Part shown: positions 10,480 to 19,825 of the stretch, in pieces
Numbering within the stretch: the first letter of the stretch is position 1
Layout of the letters: every line of letters starts with the position of its first letter
Assembly (NCBI RefSeq): GCF_900111815.1
Contig: NZ_LT630004.1
Location: 843,671-907,670 of the forward strand
DNA: 64,000 bases
Source: Bacillus massilinigeriensis
GTDB taxonomy: Bacteria; Bacillota; Bacilli; Bacillales; Cytobacillaceae
Direction of reading: 5' to 3'
Program-made: the position numbers and the translations under genes
The notes under the pieces: model-generated
Seen by the model: the letters and a program-made list of their open reading frames with translations, nothing else
The model's database searches: none
Told to the model about the DNA's origin: nothing

Positions 10480-10901
10480 ACACTATTTAGTTTTCATTAT
10501 TGGAATCTTAATTGAGAATGAATGAAAATAAAAAGCGAGGTTTTCTTGTCCTTAAATGGGGTAATAAACAAAAAGTAGAATAAAATTTTCTAAATGACCG
10601 TTCTCACCTCCCTAAAAGGAAAGCTATTAACGAATAAATATAATAGTGCAATAGGGCGGCCTAAAAAATTCATTAAAAATGTTGAAACTTTTTGTGACTT
10701 TATCCGTCTTATATAAGGACGGCAGGAAGTTACATAAAATCTTTTTTATTATTTTTTATGGAAAAAGCATACCCATCCTTCAATTGATGGTGTATAATTA
10801 ATCTATAGAGATTACTAAATTAGAGTTATTTTAAACTAGGATGCCGCATCATTTTATTACTAACATATAATTGTTAACTTAAAGGGAGTGTGAATTAACC
10901 A
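10480..10901 (+). other. Intergenic region upstream of spx
   Basis: No open frame with a ribosome binding site was found. It contains an ECF-type promoter (10683-10708) and an inverted repeat ending near 10720. A TATAAT at 10793-10798 lacks a convincing -35 box. A long AT-rich leader then runs to the spx ribosome binding site (AAAGGGAG). Confidence 0.5.
10683..10708 (+). promoter_or_regulatory. ECF sigma factor promoter upstream of spx
   Basis: TGAAAC (10683-10688), 16-bp spacer, CGTC (10705-10708) followed by TTAT. This matches the shared consensus of the cell-envelope ECF sigma factors (sigma-M, -W, -X) of Bacillus. It implies induction of spx by envelope stress, as known in B. subtilis. 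Confidence 0.75.
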
Positions 10902-11297
10902 ATGGTCACTTTATACACTTCACCAAGTTGTACTTCGTGCAGGAAAGCTAAATCATGGCTTGAAGAGCATGAGATTCCTTATCAGGAACGGAATATTTTT
11001 TCAGAACCTTTGTCCATCAATGAAATAAAGGAAATTCTTCGAATGACAGAAGACGGAACCGATGAAATCATCTCCACCAGATCGAAGACATTTCAAAAAC
11101 TTGATGTGAATCTTGAAACAATGCCACTGCAGGATTTGTTCGAATTAATCAAGGACAATCCGGGCCTCCTACGTCGACCTATTATCGTCGACGAGAAGCG
11201 CTTGCAAGTTGGTTATAATGAAGATGAAATACGCAGGTTTCTGCCTAGAAAAGTCCGTACTTACCAGTTGCGTGAAGCACAGCGCATGGTCAATTGA
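10902..11297 (+). CDS. spx: Transcriptional regulator Spx
   Basis: 131-residue ArsC/Spx-fold protein that binds the RNA polymerase alpha C-terminal domain and redirects transcription under thiol stress. The redox switch CTSC is at residues 10-13, and RRPIIVD near residue 91 is the conserved central motif. The C-terminus ends AQRMVN rather than LAN. SpxH (17.7-18.6 kb) and MecA-like adaptor genes lie nearby, the usual arrangement for ClpXP control of Spx. Confidence 0.96.
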   Translation: MVTLYTSPSCTSCRKAKSWLEEHEIPYQERNIFSEPLSINEIKEILRMTEDGTDEIISTRSKTFQKLDVNLETMPLQDLFELIKDNPGLLRRPIIVDEKRLQVGYNEDEIRRFLPRKVRTYQLREAQRMVN

Positions 11298-11305
11298 TAG
11301 AGCTG

Positions 11306-11331
11306 CCCCGGTTTATTTTTACCGGGGTTTT
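11306..11331 (+). terminator. spx terminator
   Basis: Stem CCCCGGT (11306-11312) / ACCGGGG (11321-11327) followed by TTTT. Confidence 0.85.
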
Positions 11332-11571
11332 CCTGTGTCTTCAAAAGACAGATTAAGTTTTTTCTGGGTAAAAGCTGGTTTTTGGATTATCAGGAGATTT
11401 TATTTCCCAAAAGTCTTTTTTTATCATAAAATATAAGTACAAGGCGGTATTATTTTTCTTACAGAGAACGGATGGCCGATTGGAAAGAATGCAATATGGG
11501 TATAGATAATAAATAAGCTTTACGGGGGTATTTTGTCCCTTCAATCCTTAGTCTGGAAGGGAGAGAGTAGA

Positions 11572-12243
11572 ATGGAAATCGAACGTATAAATGACCACAC
11601 AGTAAAGTTTTATATTTCGTATATGGATATAGAAGAGCGCGGATTTGACCGGGATGAAATCTGGTATAATCGTGAGCGTAGCGAAGAACTTTTCTGGGAA
11701 ATGATGGATGAGGTTCATCATGAGGAAGAATTCGCTGTAGAAGGGCCTTTGTGGATTCAAGTACAAGCGTTAGAGAAGGGACTTGAGGTGCTTGTGACAC
11801 GTGCGCAGCTTACAAAGGACGGACAGAAGTTTGAGCTGCCCGTTCCTGATGAAAAACTGAAGGATTATCCTGTCGATGAGAGGATAGAAGAGCTTTTGGA
11901 TCAGCACTTTAATCCGAAACCAGACGATAGCGAGGATTCTGCTTTCGAGGACGAGCTTGACTTTATGCTTGTATTCCCGGATTTTGAAGATGTACTGTCG
12001 CTTGCAAAACGATCCTTGCCTGAGACAATAAACACATCTTTGTACAGCATGGATGGGAAATACTATCTGTATGTAGATTTTCCAGAAGAAGTATTTGTGG
12101 ACGAGGACGAAATAGATGACCTTTTAAGTATTCTCCTCGAATACGGACAGGAATCAGCTGTTACGATTCACCGCCTGCAGGAATACGGCAACTCAATAAT
12201 AGAAGAGAATGTTTTTCATGTTCTCAGGGGATACTTTTCCTGA
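11572..12243 (+). CDS. mecA: Adaptor protein MecA
   Basis: 223 residues. The N-terminal substrate-binding domain starts MEIERINDHTVKFYISYMD. An acidic linker (PKPDDSEDSAFEDE, residues about 117-130) leads to the C-terminal ClpC-binding domain. MecA recruits ComK and other substrates to ClpCP and is needed for ClpC assembly. ATG 11572 is chosen over TTG 11533 because of GGAAGGGAGAG just upstream. Confidence 0.95.
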   Translation: MEIERINDHTVKFYISYMDIEERGFDRDEIWYNRERSEELFWEMMDEVHHEEEFAVEGPLWIQVQALEKGLEVLVTRAQLTKDGQKFELPVPDEKLKDYPVDERIEELLDQHFNPKPDDSEDSAFEDELDFMLVFPDFEDVLSLAKRSLPETINTSLYSMDGKYYLYVDFPEEVFVDEDEIDDLLSILLEYGQESAVTIHRLQEYGNSIIEENVFHVLRGYFS

Positions 12244-12247
12244 AGTT

Positions 12248-12280
12248 AAGCCGGTTTCAATCATGAAATCGGCTTTTTAT
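12248..12280 (+). terminator. mecA terminator
   Basis: Stem GCCGGTTTC / GAAATCGGC around an AATCAT-type loop (about 12250-12273), then TTTTTAT. Confidence 0.8.
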
Positions 12281-12330
12281 ATAACTATTTTTTCATGAAA
12301 GTCTATTGGTCTTAGAAAAAAGGAGCGAAA

Positions 12331-13842
12331 ATGAAAAACACTGTTAGATTGATTCTATTTATCGGGATTTTGGGGGCAAGTTATTATTTTATCAATGATA
12401 CGCTTGGTATTAACTTTCTTGGTTACGCGAGTATTTTCATGACCCTATCTGTTGTATTAATTGGTTTCGTTATCTTCCTGGAAAACAGACACCCGACCCA
12501 GACTCTCACATGGTTAGTTGTACTTGGAAGTTTTCCGGTTGTCGGGTTTATTTTTTACTTGTTATTTGGCCGCAGCTACCGGAAGGAAAGGATGTACAGA
12601 AGGAAGTATTTCCTCGATAAGAAGGCTTTCCTTATGGTGGAGGGGGATAGCGAGAGAGCCAACATGGAAAAATTGATGAAAATGGGGGATCAACACCAAA
12701 AGCTTTTCAATTTAGCACAAAATATTGGGAACAGCCCGATTTCCTTCGCAACAACTACGGAAGTTCTCAATAATGGTGATGAAACATTTGGAAAGATACT
12801 GAAGGAATTGCAAAAGGCAAGGCATCATATTCATCTTGAGTACTACATTGTCCGGCATGACAGAATTGGCAAAGACATAAAGGATATTCTTATCGAAAAA
12901 GCACAACAGGGAGTCAAAGTTAGGTTTCTTTATGATGCTGTTGGTTCATGGCAGTTATCACATGAATACATAGAAGAAATGAAGGCTGCAGGTGTGGAAG
13001 TACGGGAGTTTGGTCCGGTGACGCTTCCTTTTCTTAATAGTAAATTCAATTTCCGAAACCATAGGAAAATCGTTGTTATCGATGGGTCCGTTGGTTTTGT
13101 GGGCGGATTGAATATTGGAGACGAGTACCTTGGCAGGGACAGTAACTTTGGTTTTTGGCGTGATACTCATCTGTATATTAATGGAGAAGCTGTACGAAGC
13201 CTGCAATTGATCTTCCTTCAGGATTGGTACTATATGACGAATGAGAGCTTCCTTACTCCGGAGTATCTGTCACCACCTCTTCAGCATCAGGGAGATGGCG
13301 GAGTGCAAATGATTGCAGGCGGACCGGATAATGAATGGAGTGTGATAAAACACATATTTTTCTCCATGATTGCTTCCGCGAAAAAAAATGTATGGATCGC
13401 ATCCCCATACTTTATCCCTGACGAGGATATTCTTACAGCAATTAAAGTTGCCTCGTTGAGTGGTGTGGATGTAAGGATTTTGGTACCCCAGCGTCCAGAT
13501 AAAAAAATCGTCTTTCATGCATCACGCTCTTATTTTCCTGCACTATTGGAAGCTGGTGTGAAAGTGTACGAGTACAAGAAAGGATTCATGCATAGTAAAA
13601 TCGTTATTGTCGATGGAGAGCTTGCATCAATTGGAACTTCGAATATGGATATGAGAAGTTTCCATCTCAATTTCGAAGTGAATGCGTTCCTGTACCAGAC
13701 AGAGAGTGTGAAGCGCCTAATGGAGGAATTTGAAAATGATTTGCTGGATTCCGTTGAAATTGAGGAAAATGAATTTAATCGCCGGCACTTTGGCTACAGA
13801 CTGATTGAATCGACTGCAAGGCTTCTCTCTCCGCTTCTTTAA
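12331..13842 (+). CDS. cls: Cardiolipin synthase (phospholipase D family)
   Basis: 503 residues. Two N-terminal transmembrane helices (about 4-24 and 32-52) precede two phospholipase D domains. The HKD motifs are HRKIVVIDG near residue 237 and HSKIVIVDG near 418. It joins two phosphatidylglycerol molecules to make cardiolipin and glycerol at the membrane. Start ATG 12331 has AAGGAG seven bases upstream. Flanking terminators indicate a single-gene unit. Confidence 0.95.
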   Translation: MKNTVRLILFIGILGASYYFINDTLGINFLGYASIFMTLSVVLIGFVIFLENRHPTQTLTWLVVLGSFPVVGFIFYLLFGRSYRKERMYRRKYFLDKKAFLMVEGDSERANMEKLMKMGDQHQKLFNLAQNIGNSPISFATTTEVLNNGDETFGKILKELQKARHHIHLEYYIVRHDRIGKDIKDILIEKAQQGVKVRFLYDAVGSWQLSHEYIEEMKAAGVEVREFGPVTLPFLNSKFNFRNHRKIVVIDGSVGFVGGLNIGDEYLGRDSNFGFWRDTHLYINGEAVRSLQLIFLQDWYYMTNESFLTPEYLSPPLQHQGDGGVQMIAGGPDNEWSVIKHIFFSMIASAKKNVWIASPYFIPDEDILTAIKVASLSGVDVRILVPQRPDKKIVFHASRSYFPALLEAGVKVYEYKKGFMHSKIVIVDGELASIGTSNMDMRSFHLNFEVNAFLYQTESVKRLMEEFENDLLDSVEIEENEFNRRHFGYRLIESTARLLSPLL

Positions 13843-13875
13843 GTAAACACAGTTTTTGATCGTACTTTATCATAT

Positions 13876-13912
13876 AGGCAAACTTGAGTTCCAAAGAGTT
13901 TGTCTCTTTTTT
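13876..13912 (+). terminator. cls terminator
   Basis: Nine-bp stem AGGCAAACT (13876-13884) / AGTTTGTCT (13897-13905) with one G-U pair, followed by CTTTTTT. Confidence 0.8.
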
Positions 13913-14116
13913 ATTTTTATGGCTTCCCTGTTCCATGCTTCCGCAGGAGTCTTCGCGTCTTTTACTCCAACAAACAGGATTGAATTACCGTATGGATCTT
14001 TCTTCCCGCTTCTTTAATAAAACGTAGCTAAAGGTGGGGTATATTGTGAAATTTTTATGTCTAGCAGGATATTCGCTAGTGATCGCGAAAAGAGTATGGT
14101 GGAAGGAGGAATGAAA

Positions 14117-15355
14117 ATGTTAGTTGCGTTAAGGGAAAATGGCGAACGCTTTTCCCTTGGAGAAAAACGGGAAAAAGCTGCGTTGGAAAAGCAAAGAAGA
14201 GCAGAAGTATTTTATTGTCCCTGCTGTGGTAAGAAAGTGCTAATGAAGCTGGGGAATAAGAAAATATGGCATTTTGCCCATGAAAGTGGGTGCGGCTGCC
14301 CTGGAGAGTGGGAGAGTGAAACAGCGTACCACCTTGCCGGGAAATTGGAAATATACCGGTTCCTTTTGCTAAACGGAATAACAGCACAATTGGAGGAGTA
14401 CGTACGGCCCACTCGACAGAGAGCAGATGTGATGACAGTGTTCGGGAAGAACAGTGTTGCCATTGAATTTCAGTGTGCAACCGTTGAGGAGAATGAGCTG
14501 AAAAAAAGGACAGGACAATATGAAAGCATTGGAATAACCCCGGTTTGGATCCTTGGTGGAAAGAGATTGAAAAGGGTGGCAGCAAATATCGTCTCGTTAA
14601 GTGCTTTTGATGCTAATTTTATTCGAAAAAGTAATGATGGCTGGTTTCTCCCATATTTTTGTCCGGATATCCACAAATTTATTATTCTTACAAGTATTTT
14701 TTCTGTTTCCGAACGGCGATTTCTTACAAACATAACCGTTTTCAGCCATGATGAAATCCATTTATCTCATTTGATGGAACCTCGTTTTCAGGAGCATCTC
14801 TCCCTTTTCGAATGGCAGAAAGAAATGGCGAAATATAAGGCGAGTCTTTCTGTATATCCTTCTGTATATAAACGACAATTATTTTTAGAACTTTATCAAC
14901 ATAACCTCAACCTTCACTTATTGCCCCCAGAAATAGGACTACCGCTTAAAACCTCCATTTATTTAGAAACTCCTCCACTTATATGGCAAGCATATTTTTA
15001 TATTGATTTTCTCCATATTTTTCAACACTCAGGGAAAGTTACCAGAAGCTCGCTTTATAGAGCTTTTCTAAGAAGAATCGACAGGGGAGAAGTTCGTTGC
15101 AGGCCGCTTCCATTAGTACTGGAACATCATTTCAGCAAGGCTATTGATGAATACCTTGACTTGCTGATTTTAACTGATTCGATTGAAGAAAGAGATGATA
15201 TTTTTTATCCGCAAGCTTCATTCTTTGAGAAAGTGATAACTGGCGAATGGCCTGCTTATGCGAAACATTTTTTTTCAAAAAATGAAAAAATCATCAGCAA
15301 TCATCTTTCAAAAGGCTTTTTCCTTAATGAATCCGGGAAAAGGAGTGTAAAATAA
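14117..15355 (+). CDS. coiA: Competence protein CoiA
   Basis: 412 residues. The N-terminal zinc-binding module is CPCCGKKVLMKLG, followed by WHFAH. A nuclease-like core then shows RADVMTVFG...VAIEFQ, the D-(E-x-Q) pattern of PD-(D/E)XK enzymes, followed by a helical C-terminal region. CoiA is needed for recombination of DNA taken up in competent cells. ATG 14117 is selected because AAGGAGG lies seven bases upstream; ATG 14111 would be too close. No clear ComK box was seen upstream. The zinc module resembles the one on the YjcD helicase of this window. Confidence 0.93.
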   Translation: MLVALRENGERFSLGEKREKAALEKQRRAEVFYCPCCGKKVLMKLGNKKIWHFAHESGCGCPGEWESETAYHLAGKLEIYRFLLLNGITAQLEEYVRPTRQRADVMTVFGKNSVAIEFQCATVEENELKKRTGQYESIGITPVWILGGKRLKRVAANIVSLSAFDANFIRKSNDGWFLPYFCPDIHKFIILTSIFSVSERRFLTNITVFSHDEIHLSHLMEPRFQEHLSLFEWQKEMAKYKASLSVYPSVYKRQLFLELYQHNLNLHLLPPEIGLPLKTSIYLETPPLIWQAYFYIDFLHIFQHSGKVTRSSLYRAFLRRIDRGEVRCRPLPLVLEHHFSKAIDEYLDLLILTDSIEERDDIFYPQASFFEKVITGEWPAYAKHFFSKNEKIISNHLSKGFFLNESGKRSVK

Positions 15356-15421
15356 ACAGTAGGAGTTCAAAATGATGGTGATGTAATCTTTAGGGCTTTA
15401 AGCCAGGATGGAGGATAAGAA

Positions 15422-17239
15422 ATGGAGAGTAATGAGATTGTAAAGAAGCTTCCGGCAAGAAATGAAATCCCTGTGGAGGATACATGGAGGCTTGAGGATA
15501 TTTTTTCATCAGATGAAGCTTGGGAGAAGGAATTTAGAGAAGTGAAGGAAATGGTACCTGCTATTCGCGATTTCCAAGGTAAACTAGAAGAGTCAGCAAA
15601 AGGGCTATTCTCCGCACTACAGTTCCAGGATCGTTTATTAGAACGACTTGGGAAGCTTTATACTTATGCCCATATGAAATATGACCAAGACACAGGCAAC
15701 TCCTTTTATCAGGGACTTGATGACAGGATTAAGACTCTTTATGCACAGGCAAGTGCGGAACTGGCATTTATCGTACCTGAAATCCTTTCCATTGAGGAGG
15801 GCAGGATTTCAGAATTTCTTGAACAGCTTCACGATCTAAAGGTGTATAAACATGCGCTTGAAGAAATCAATCTCCAGAGGTCGCATATTCTTTCGGCAGA
15901 ACAGGAAGCGCTTCTGGCGCAAGCTTCAGAAGTAATGAACACCCCTTCTGTGACCTTTGGAATGCTGAATAATGCCGATATGGAGTTTCCGTCCATCGAG
16001 GATGAAAATGGGAACAAAGTGGAAGTCACTCACGGACGCTATGCGACATTTTTAGAGAGCGGTAACAGACGTATCAGAAAGGATGCGTTTAAAGCGGTAT
16101 ATGATACCTACGGAAAGTTCAGGAATACACTTGCTAGCACTCTTGCGGGAACAGTGAAAAAAGATAATTTTCACGCAAGGGTACATCATTATCAATCCGC
16201 TAGGCATGCTGCACTTGCGGCCGACAGCATTCCAGAAACAGTCTATGATAATCTTGTTTCTACAGTGAACGAACAGTTGGATTTGCTGCATCGATATTTG
16301 AAACTTCGCAAAAAGGTACTCGGGGTCGATCAGCTTCATATGTATGACTTGTATACGCCGTTAGTTCAGAACGTTGATATGAAGATTACATACCCAGAAG
16401 CGAAGGAAATCGTCTTGAACGGTTTGGCGCCACTCGGAAAAGAATACGTATCAGTGCTGAAGGAGGGGTTCGATAACCGCTGGGTGGACGTTCGTGAAAA
16501 TAAAGGTAAGCGAAGCGGAGCCTATTCTTCAGGAGTTTATGGTACAAATCCCTATATTCTTCTTAACTGGCAGGATAATGTGAATAATCTTTTTACGCTG
16601 GCGCATGAGTTTGGGCATTCTGTCCACAGTTACTATACAAGAAAAACACAACCTTATGCGTACGGTGACTATTCCATCTTCGTAGCAGAGGTGGCTTCGA
16701 CATGTAATGAAGCTCTACTGAATGAATATATGCTTAATAATGTCGGTGACGAGCAAAAGCGCCTGTATTTGCTGAATCACTATCTTGAAGGATTCAGAGG
16801 AACTGTTTTTCGCCAGACAATGTTTGCGGAATTTGAGCATTCTATCCATCAAAAAGCACAGAATGATGAAGCATTGACAGCGGAGTCTCTGACGGAGGAT
16901 TATTACGAACTCAACCGTAAGTACTTTGGTACGGAAGGTATGGAAATTGATCGGGAGATTGGACTCGAATGGGCAAGGATTCCGCATTTTTATTACAACT
17001 ATTATGTTTATCAATATGCTACCGGGTTTAGTGCAGCTACTGCACTCAGCAAAAGGATCCTTGAAGAGGGGGAACAAGCGGTGGAGCGTTATATCGATTT
17101 CTTGAAGGCTGGAAGTTCGGATTATCCTATCGAGGTATTGAAGCGTGCAGGAGTTGACATGACAAGCTCCCAGCCGGTGAAGGATGCGTGTAAGGTATTC
17201 GAGGCGAAACTTTCAGAGATGGAAGATATCCTTTCCTAA
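15422..17239 (+). CDS. pepF: Oligoendopeptidase F (M3 family)
   Basis: 605-residue cytosolic zinc peptidase that cleaves short peptides. The active site LAHEFGHSVHSYYT near residue 395 gives HExxH, and the third ligand is in EVASTCNE about 25 residues on. The N-terminal PepF domain is complete and length is normal. It lies next to coiA as in B. subtilis. In context it may trim peptides imported by Opp, which is inference. Confidence 0.96.
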   Translation: MESNEIVKKLPARNEIPVEDTWRLEDIFSSDEAWEKEFREVKEMVPAIRDFQGKLEESAKGLFSALQFQDRLLERLGKLYTYAHMKYDQDTGNSFYQGLDDRIKTLYAQASAELAFIVPEILSIEEGRISEFLEQLHDLKVYKHALEEINLQRSHILSAEQEALLAQASEVMNTPSVTFGMLNNADMEFPSIEDENGNKVEVTHGRYATFLESGNRRIRKDAFKAVYDTYGKFRNTLASTLAGTVKKDNFHARVHHYQSARHAALAADSIPETVYDNLVSTVNEQLDLLHRYLKLRKKVLGVDQLHMYDLYTPLVQNVDMKITYPEAKEIVLNGLAPLGKEYVSVLKEGFDNRWVDVRENKGKRSGAYSSGVYGTNPYILLNWQDNVNNLFTLAHEFGHSVHSYYTRKTQPYAYGDYSIFVAEVASTCNEALLNEYMLNNVGDEQKRLYLLNHYLEGFRGTVFRQTMFAEFEHSIHQKAQNDEALTAESLTEDYYELNRKYFGTEGMEIDREIGLEWARIPHFYYNYYVYQYATGFSAATALSKRILEEGEQAVERYIDFLKAGSSDYPIEVLKRAGVDMTSSQPVKDACKVFEAKLSEMEDILS

Positions 17240-17248
17240 ATAAAAATT

Positions 17249-17437
17249 TCAGCTTCCGTTTTTAAATCCTTTGAACCGCTGACGTCCGTTCAAATGGCTG
17301 AATAAAAGGAGCAGCGACAAGAAAAGGATAGGCGAACTAAGGTAGATAGGAAAGAGATGCATCAGAGCAAGAAACTGGAGGCAGAGCGATATAAGAACAA
17401 GGAAAAGAATAATCGTATTAGTTAACATTTTTTTCAT
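17249..17437 (-). CDS. Small hydrophobic membrane protein
   Basis: 62 residues: MKKMLTNT, then two near-contiguous hydrophobic helices (residues about 8-28 and 31-49) and a basic tail. GGAGG lies six bases before the ATG at 17437, supporting a real gene. It is convergent with pepF, ten bases from its stop codon. No family recognised. Confidence 0.55.
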   Translation of the reverse strand: MKKMLTNTIILFLVLISLCLQFLALMHLFPIYLSSPILFLSLLLLFSHLNGRQRFKGFKNGS

Positions 17438-17650
17438 TGCTATCCTCCGAATGCTGTTTGTAAGAATTTTATGCGGATACTCCTTGAAGGATGTCCGCTT
17501 TATGACAATATTGTGAAAGAATTCGCAAAGTGGTTGTTCATACCTCTTTCACGTGGTATATTTATCTCGTGAAGTTGATCACAAGCAAACATATACCCCT
17601 TTGTTTGACCGTGAAAAATTTCTCCCATCCCCTTTGTTCGTATTATATAG

Positions 17651-17682
17651 AAAAGACCTTGCGGAATTGCCGCAAGGTCTTT
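17651..17682. terminator. Bidirectional hairpin downstream of spxH
   Basis: Perfect stem AAGACCTTGCGG / CCGCAAGGTCTT flanked by A and T runs. Confidence 0.75.
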
Positions 17683-17701
17683 TTCTGTTCTAATGCAAGA
17701 A

Positions 17702-17722
17702 AAAACCGCATTTGGTATGCGG
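17702..17722 (-). terminator. spxH terminator
   Basis: On the minus strand ACCGCAT / ATGCGGT directly after the spxH stop codon is followed by TTTTTTC. Confidence 0.85.
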
Positions 17723-17723
17723 T

Positions 17724-18578
17724 TCAAGCATCGGTGTATTTCCAGAACACCCCGTATTTTGCGGGGTGCTGTTCGACCTTTTGCTTTAGCTGAAGTTTTT
17801 TCAATTCTTTTTCAGCTCTGTTCATGCTCATATCATAAACAACGGAAACTTCCTTTGTTGCAACTGTCCGGAAATGTTTTAAGAAAGTTTCCAGCGGGGG
17901 AGGAAGGGAAGGTTCCGGACTTTCAGGCAGCATTTCCTCTAAGATTTGCACATATACCTCGTAAGGATAGTAGCCTGCAATCTTAATTCCCTCTTCTTCT
18001 ACATTTGCATTGAAAAATACAAGCGTCGGAATTTCATTGACTTCCATCTCTGAAGTAATTTTTAAATCACATTGAAACGCACGTGCTGCAGAGGCGGAAT
18101 GTATGTCTGTCACAAATTCTTCCACATCTAGTCCAATACTTTTTGCGCAATTCTTTAAAACTTCAAAATTCGAGATGTTTTGCTTTTCTAGGAATAATAC
18201 TTCCTGAAGCCTCCTTAAAAAGCGGTGCCCTTTTCTTCTTCCCTGAAGCTCTGCAGATTTGATTGCAATGGATGCCAAGTAAGGGGATGAAACAGGATTT
18301 TCAAACCAGAGATTCCCATCACAGGACATTCCAGTACGGCTTGCTGTTCTTTCCCAAAGGTCCGCTATTGTCTCGTAGCGCTTTTTTCTGCTCATATTCA
18401 AGGTAGCAAGTTTGCCGCTCAGTATATGGCGAAGGGTGAAATACTTTCCGTATTCGATCTGCAGTTTCTTCATGATAGGCTCTAGTGCCCAACACTCTGG
18501 GCATAGAGGGTCGACGAATATATATATTTCCAAAGGTTTTTTCTCTTGACTAGAGCAGGCTTTGAGCCCTGGATACAT
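17724..18578 (-). CDS. spxH: ClpXP adaptor protein SpxH (YjbH)
   Basis: 284-residue DsbA-like (thioredoxin-fold) protein that delivers Spx to ClpXP. The N-terminal part carries [10 protein letters not shown], the CxxC motif of YjbH in a DsbA-like setting. Bacillus YjbH has a histidine-rich zinc-binding N-terminus; here that region is short ([14 protein letters not shown]). ATG 18578 is preferred. An in-frame GTG at 18602 overlapping the yjbI stop would add eight residues. It is cotranscribed with yjbI, as in B. subtilis. Confidence 0.93.
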   Translation of the reverse strand: MYPGLKACSSQEKKPLEIYIFVDPLCPECWALEPIMKKLQIEYGKYFTLRHILSGKLATLNMSRKKRYETIADLWERTASRTGMSCDGNLWFENPVSSPYLASIAIKSAELQGRRKGHRFLRRLQEVLFLEKQNISNFEVLKNCAKSIGLDVEEFVTDIHSASAARAFQCDLKITSEMEVNEIPTLVFFNANVEEEGIKIAGYYPYEVYVQILEEMLPESPEPSLPPPLETFLKHFRTVATKEVSVVYDMSMNRAEKELKKLQLKQKVEQHPAKYGVFWKYTDA

Positions 18579-18598
18579 CAAATCTTCCCGTTTCCACC

Positions 18599-19003
18599 TC
18601 ACAGCTGGTCACCATCAAGATGTAAATCACGTGTATTAACCATATGCTGGGCTGTCAGTACAAGCCTTGAGAACAAATAATCTCTGATATTTCCGTGGAG
18701 TCCACATTCGTCCATCGCTTTTTCCATGCAGGAGAGCCATGCCGCAGCTCTCTTAGGCGTGATTTCAAAAGGCAGGTGTCGAGCCCTGAGCATTGGATGC
18801 CCATGCTCTTCTGTATACAAAGGCGGTCCGCCTAAATATTGAGTCAGAAACTGCTTTTGTTTCCGAGCCGTTTCTGTTAGGTCGTCAGGAAAAATAGGAG
18901 CAAGATCAGGATGCTGCGCAACGTGGCCATAAAACAGGTCAACAAGCCGGTGCAGCTGGTCCTCGCCGATGGCTTCGAACGGTACAGGCGTTTTCTCGAC
19001 CAT
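18599..19003 (-). CDS. yjbI: Truncated haemoglobin YjbI (group II, trHbO)
   Basis: 134-residue 2-on-2 globin. The B-helix tyrosine is in DLFYGHV, the proximal histidine in RARHLPF, and the group II tryptophan in AAWLSCM. It binds haem and O2 or NO; peroxidase-like roles have been discussed. Start ATG 19003 follows AAAGGAG. It is immediately upstream of spxH on the same transcript, so both are probably tied to thiol and nitrosative stress. Confidence 0.94.
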   Translation of the reverse strand: MVEKTPVPFEAIGEDQLHRLVDLFYGHVAQHPDLAPIFPDDLTETARKQKQFLTQYLGGPPLYTEEHGHPMLRARHLPFEITPKRAAAWLSCMEKAMDECGLHGNIRDYLFSRLVLTAQHMVNTRDLHLDGDQL

Positions 19004-19125
19004 TTGGATAACTCCTTTTTAGTTATTATATTATGTTTTATATTTTAGCAATGCTATATAGTTATCTCAAACAAATAGCTTAAGACCATCTTGTACTTGA
19101 ACAGTGGTTTGTTACTAATGTACAC

Positions 19126-19162
19126 AAAAAAAACGTTCCTTACCACTTTGGGGTATGGAACG
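19126..19162 (-). terminator. yjbJ terminator
   Basis: On the minus strand CGTTCC...GGAACG with an extended stem, followed by eight T residues. Confidence 0.85.
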
Positions 19163-19174
19163 GCTGAGAAAAAT

Positions 19175-19786
19175 TTATCCAATATATGCTTCGGTGACTT
19201 TCCTTACATAATCTCTCGTTTCGTTAAATGGGGGAACTCCGCCATACTTATCGACATTTCCCGGTCCGGCATTATAGGCTGCAAGTGCAAGTTCCACGTT
19301 GCCATTATAACGGTCCAGCATTTGGCGAAGGTATTTGCTGCCGCCTTCAATATTTTCTTTAGGATCAAAAACATTATTCACTCCAAGTCCCCTTGCAGTC
19401 TGGGGCATTAGCTGCATGAGTCCAGAAGCACCGCAATAGCTGATAGCATTCGGGTTAAAATTCGACTCCTTCTTAATCACTGCTTTAATCAGCTTCGGGG
19501 AAAGGTTATATTTCTGTGCCGCCTCTTCAATAATGGAATCGAAATCTGTTTTTTTGCCCGATAGCTTTGTAAGACCGACTGGAGGAAGCGCCGAAGAGCT
19601 TACTGCCATAAGAGGCGGACGGTTTTCCTTTGCAAAGGCATTACTTGCAAGGGCTTGGGCTTTCGCCGAGCCAAGAAAATCATCTAGTAGATTTGCGAAT
19701 CCTTCTGATTGGCTTGAAGCAGGGTTGCTGTTGAAGTTTTGAAGAGCACTTAATTCAAGCATGATTTTGAGCTGGTTAATATCCAT
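19175..19786 (-). CDS. cwlQ: Lytic transglycosylase YjbJ (CwlQ)
   Basis: 203 residues. The C-terminal SLT domain (residues about 90-200) has [16 protein letters not shown] with the catalytic Glu, then [10 protein letters not shown] and [10 protein letters not shown]. These are the three classic motifs of family 1 lytic transglycosylases, which cut peptidoglycan glycan strands. The N-terminal 80 residues are low-complexity and no signal peptide is evident, as in B. subtilis CwlQ. Confidence 0.93.
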   Translation of the reverse strand: MDINQLKIMLELSALQNFNSNPASSQSEGFANLLDDFLGSAKAQALASNAFAKENRPPLMAVSSSALPPVGLTKLSGKKTDFDSIIEEAAQKYNLSPKLIKAVIKKESNFNPNAISYCGASGLMQLMPQTARGLGVNNVFDPKENIEGGSKYLRQMLDRYNGNVELALAAYNAGPGNVDKYGGVPPFNETRDYVRKVTEAYIG

Positions 19787-19825
19787 TTCGTCTACCCACC
19801 TGACATTACTAATGTTCTGTTCTGA

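Noticed and set aside
10793-10798. Sigma-A promoter at TATAAT upstream of spx
   Set aside because: No acceptable -35 at 16-18 bp; kept only as a note in the intergenic description.
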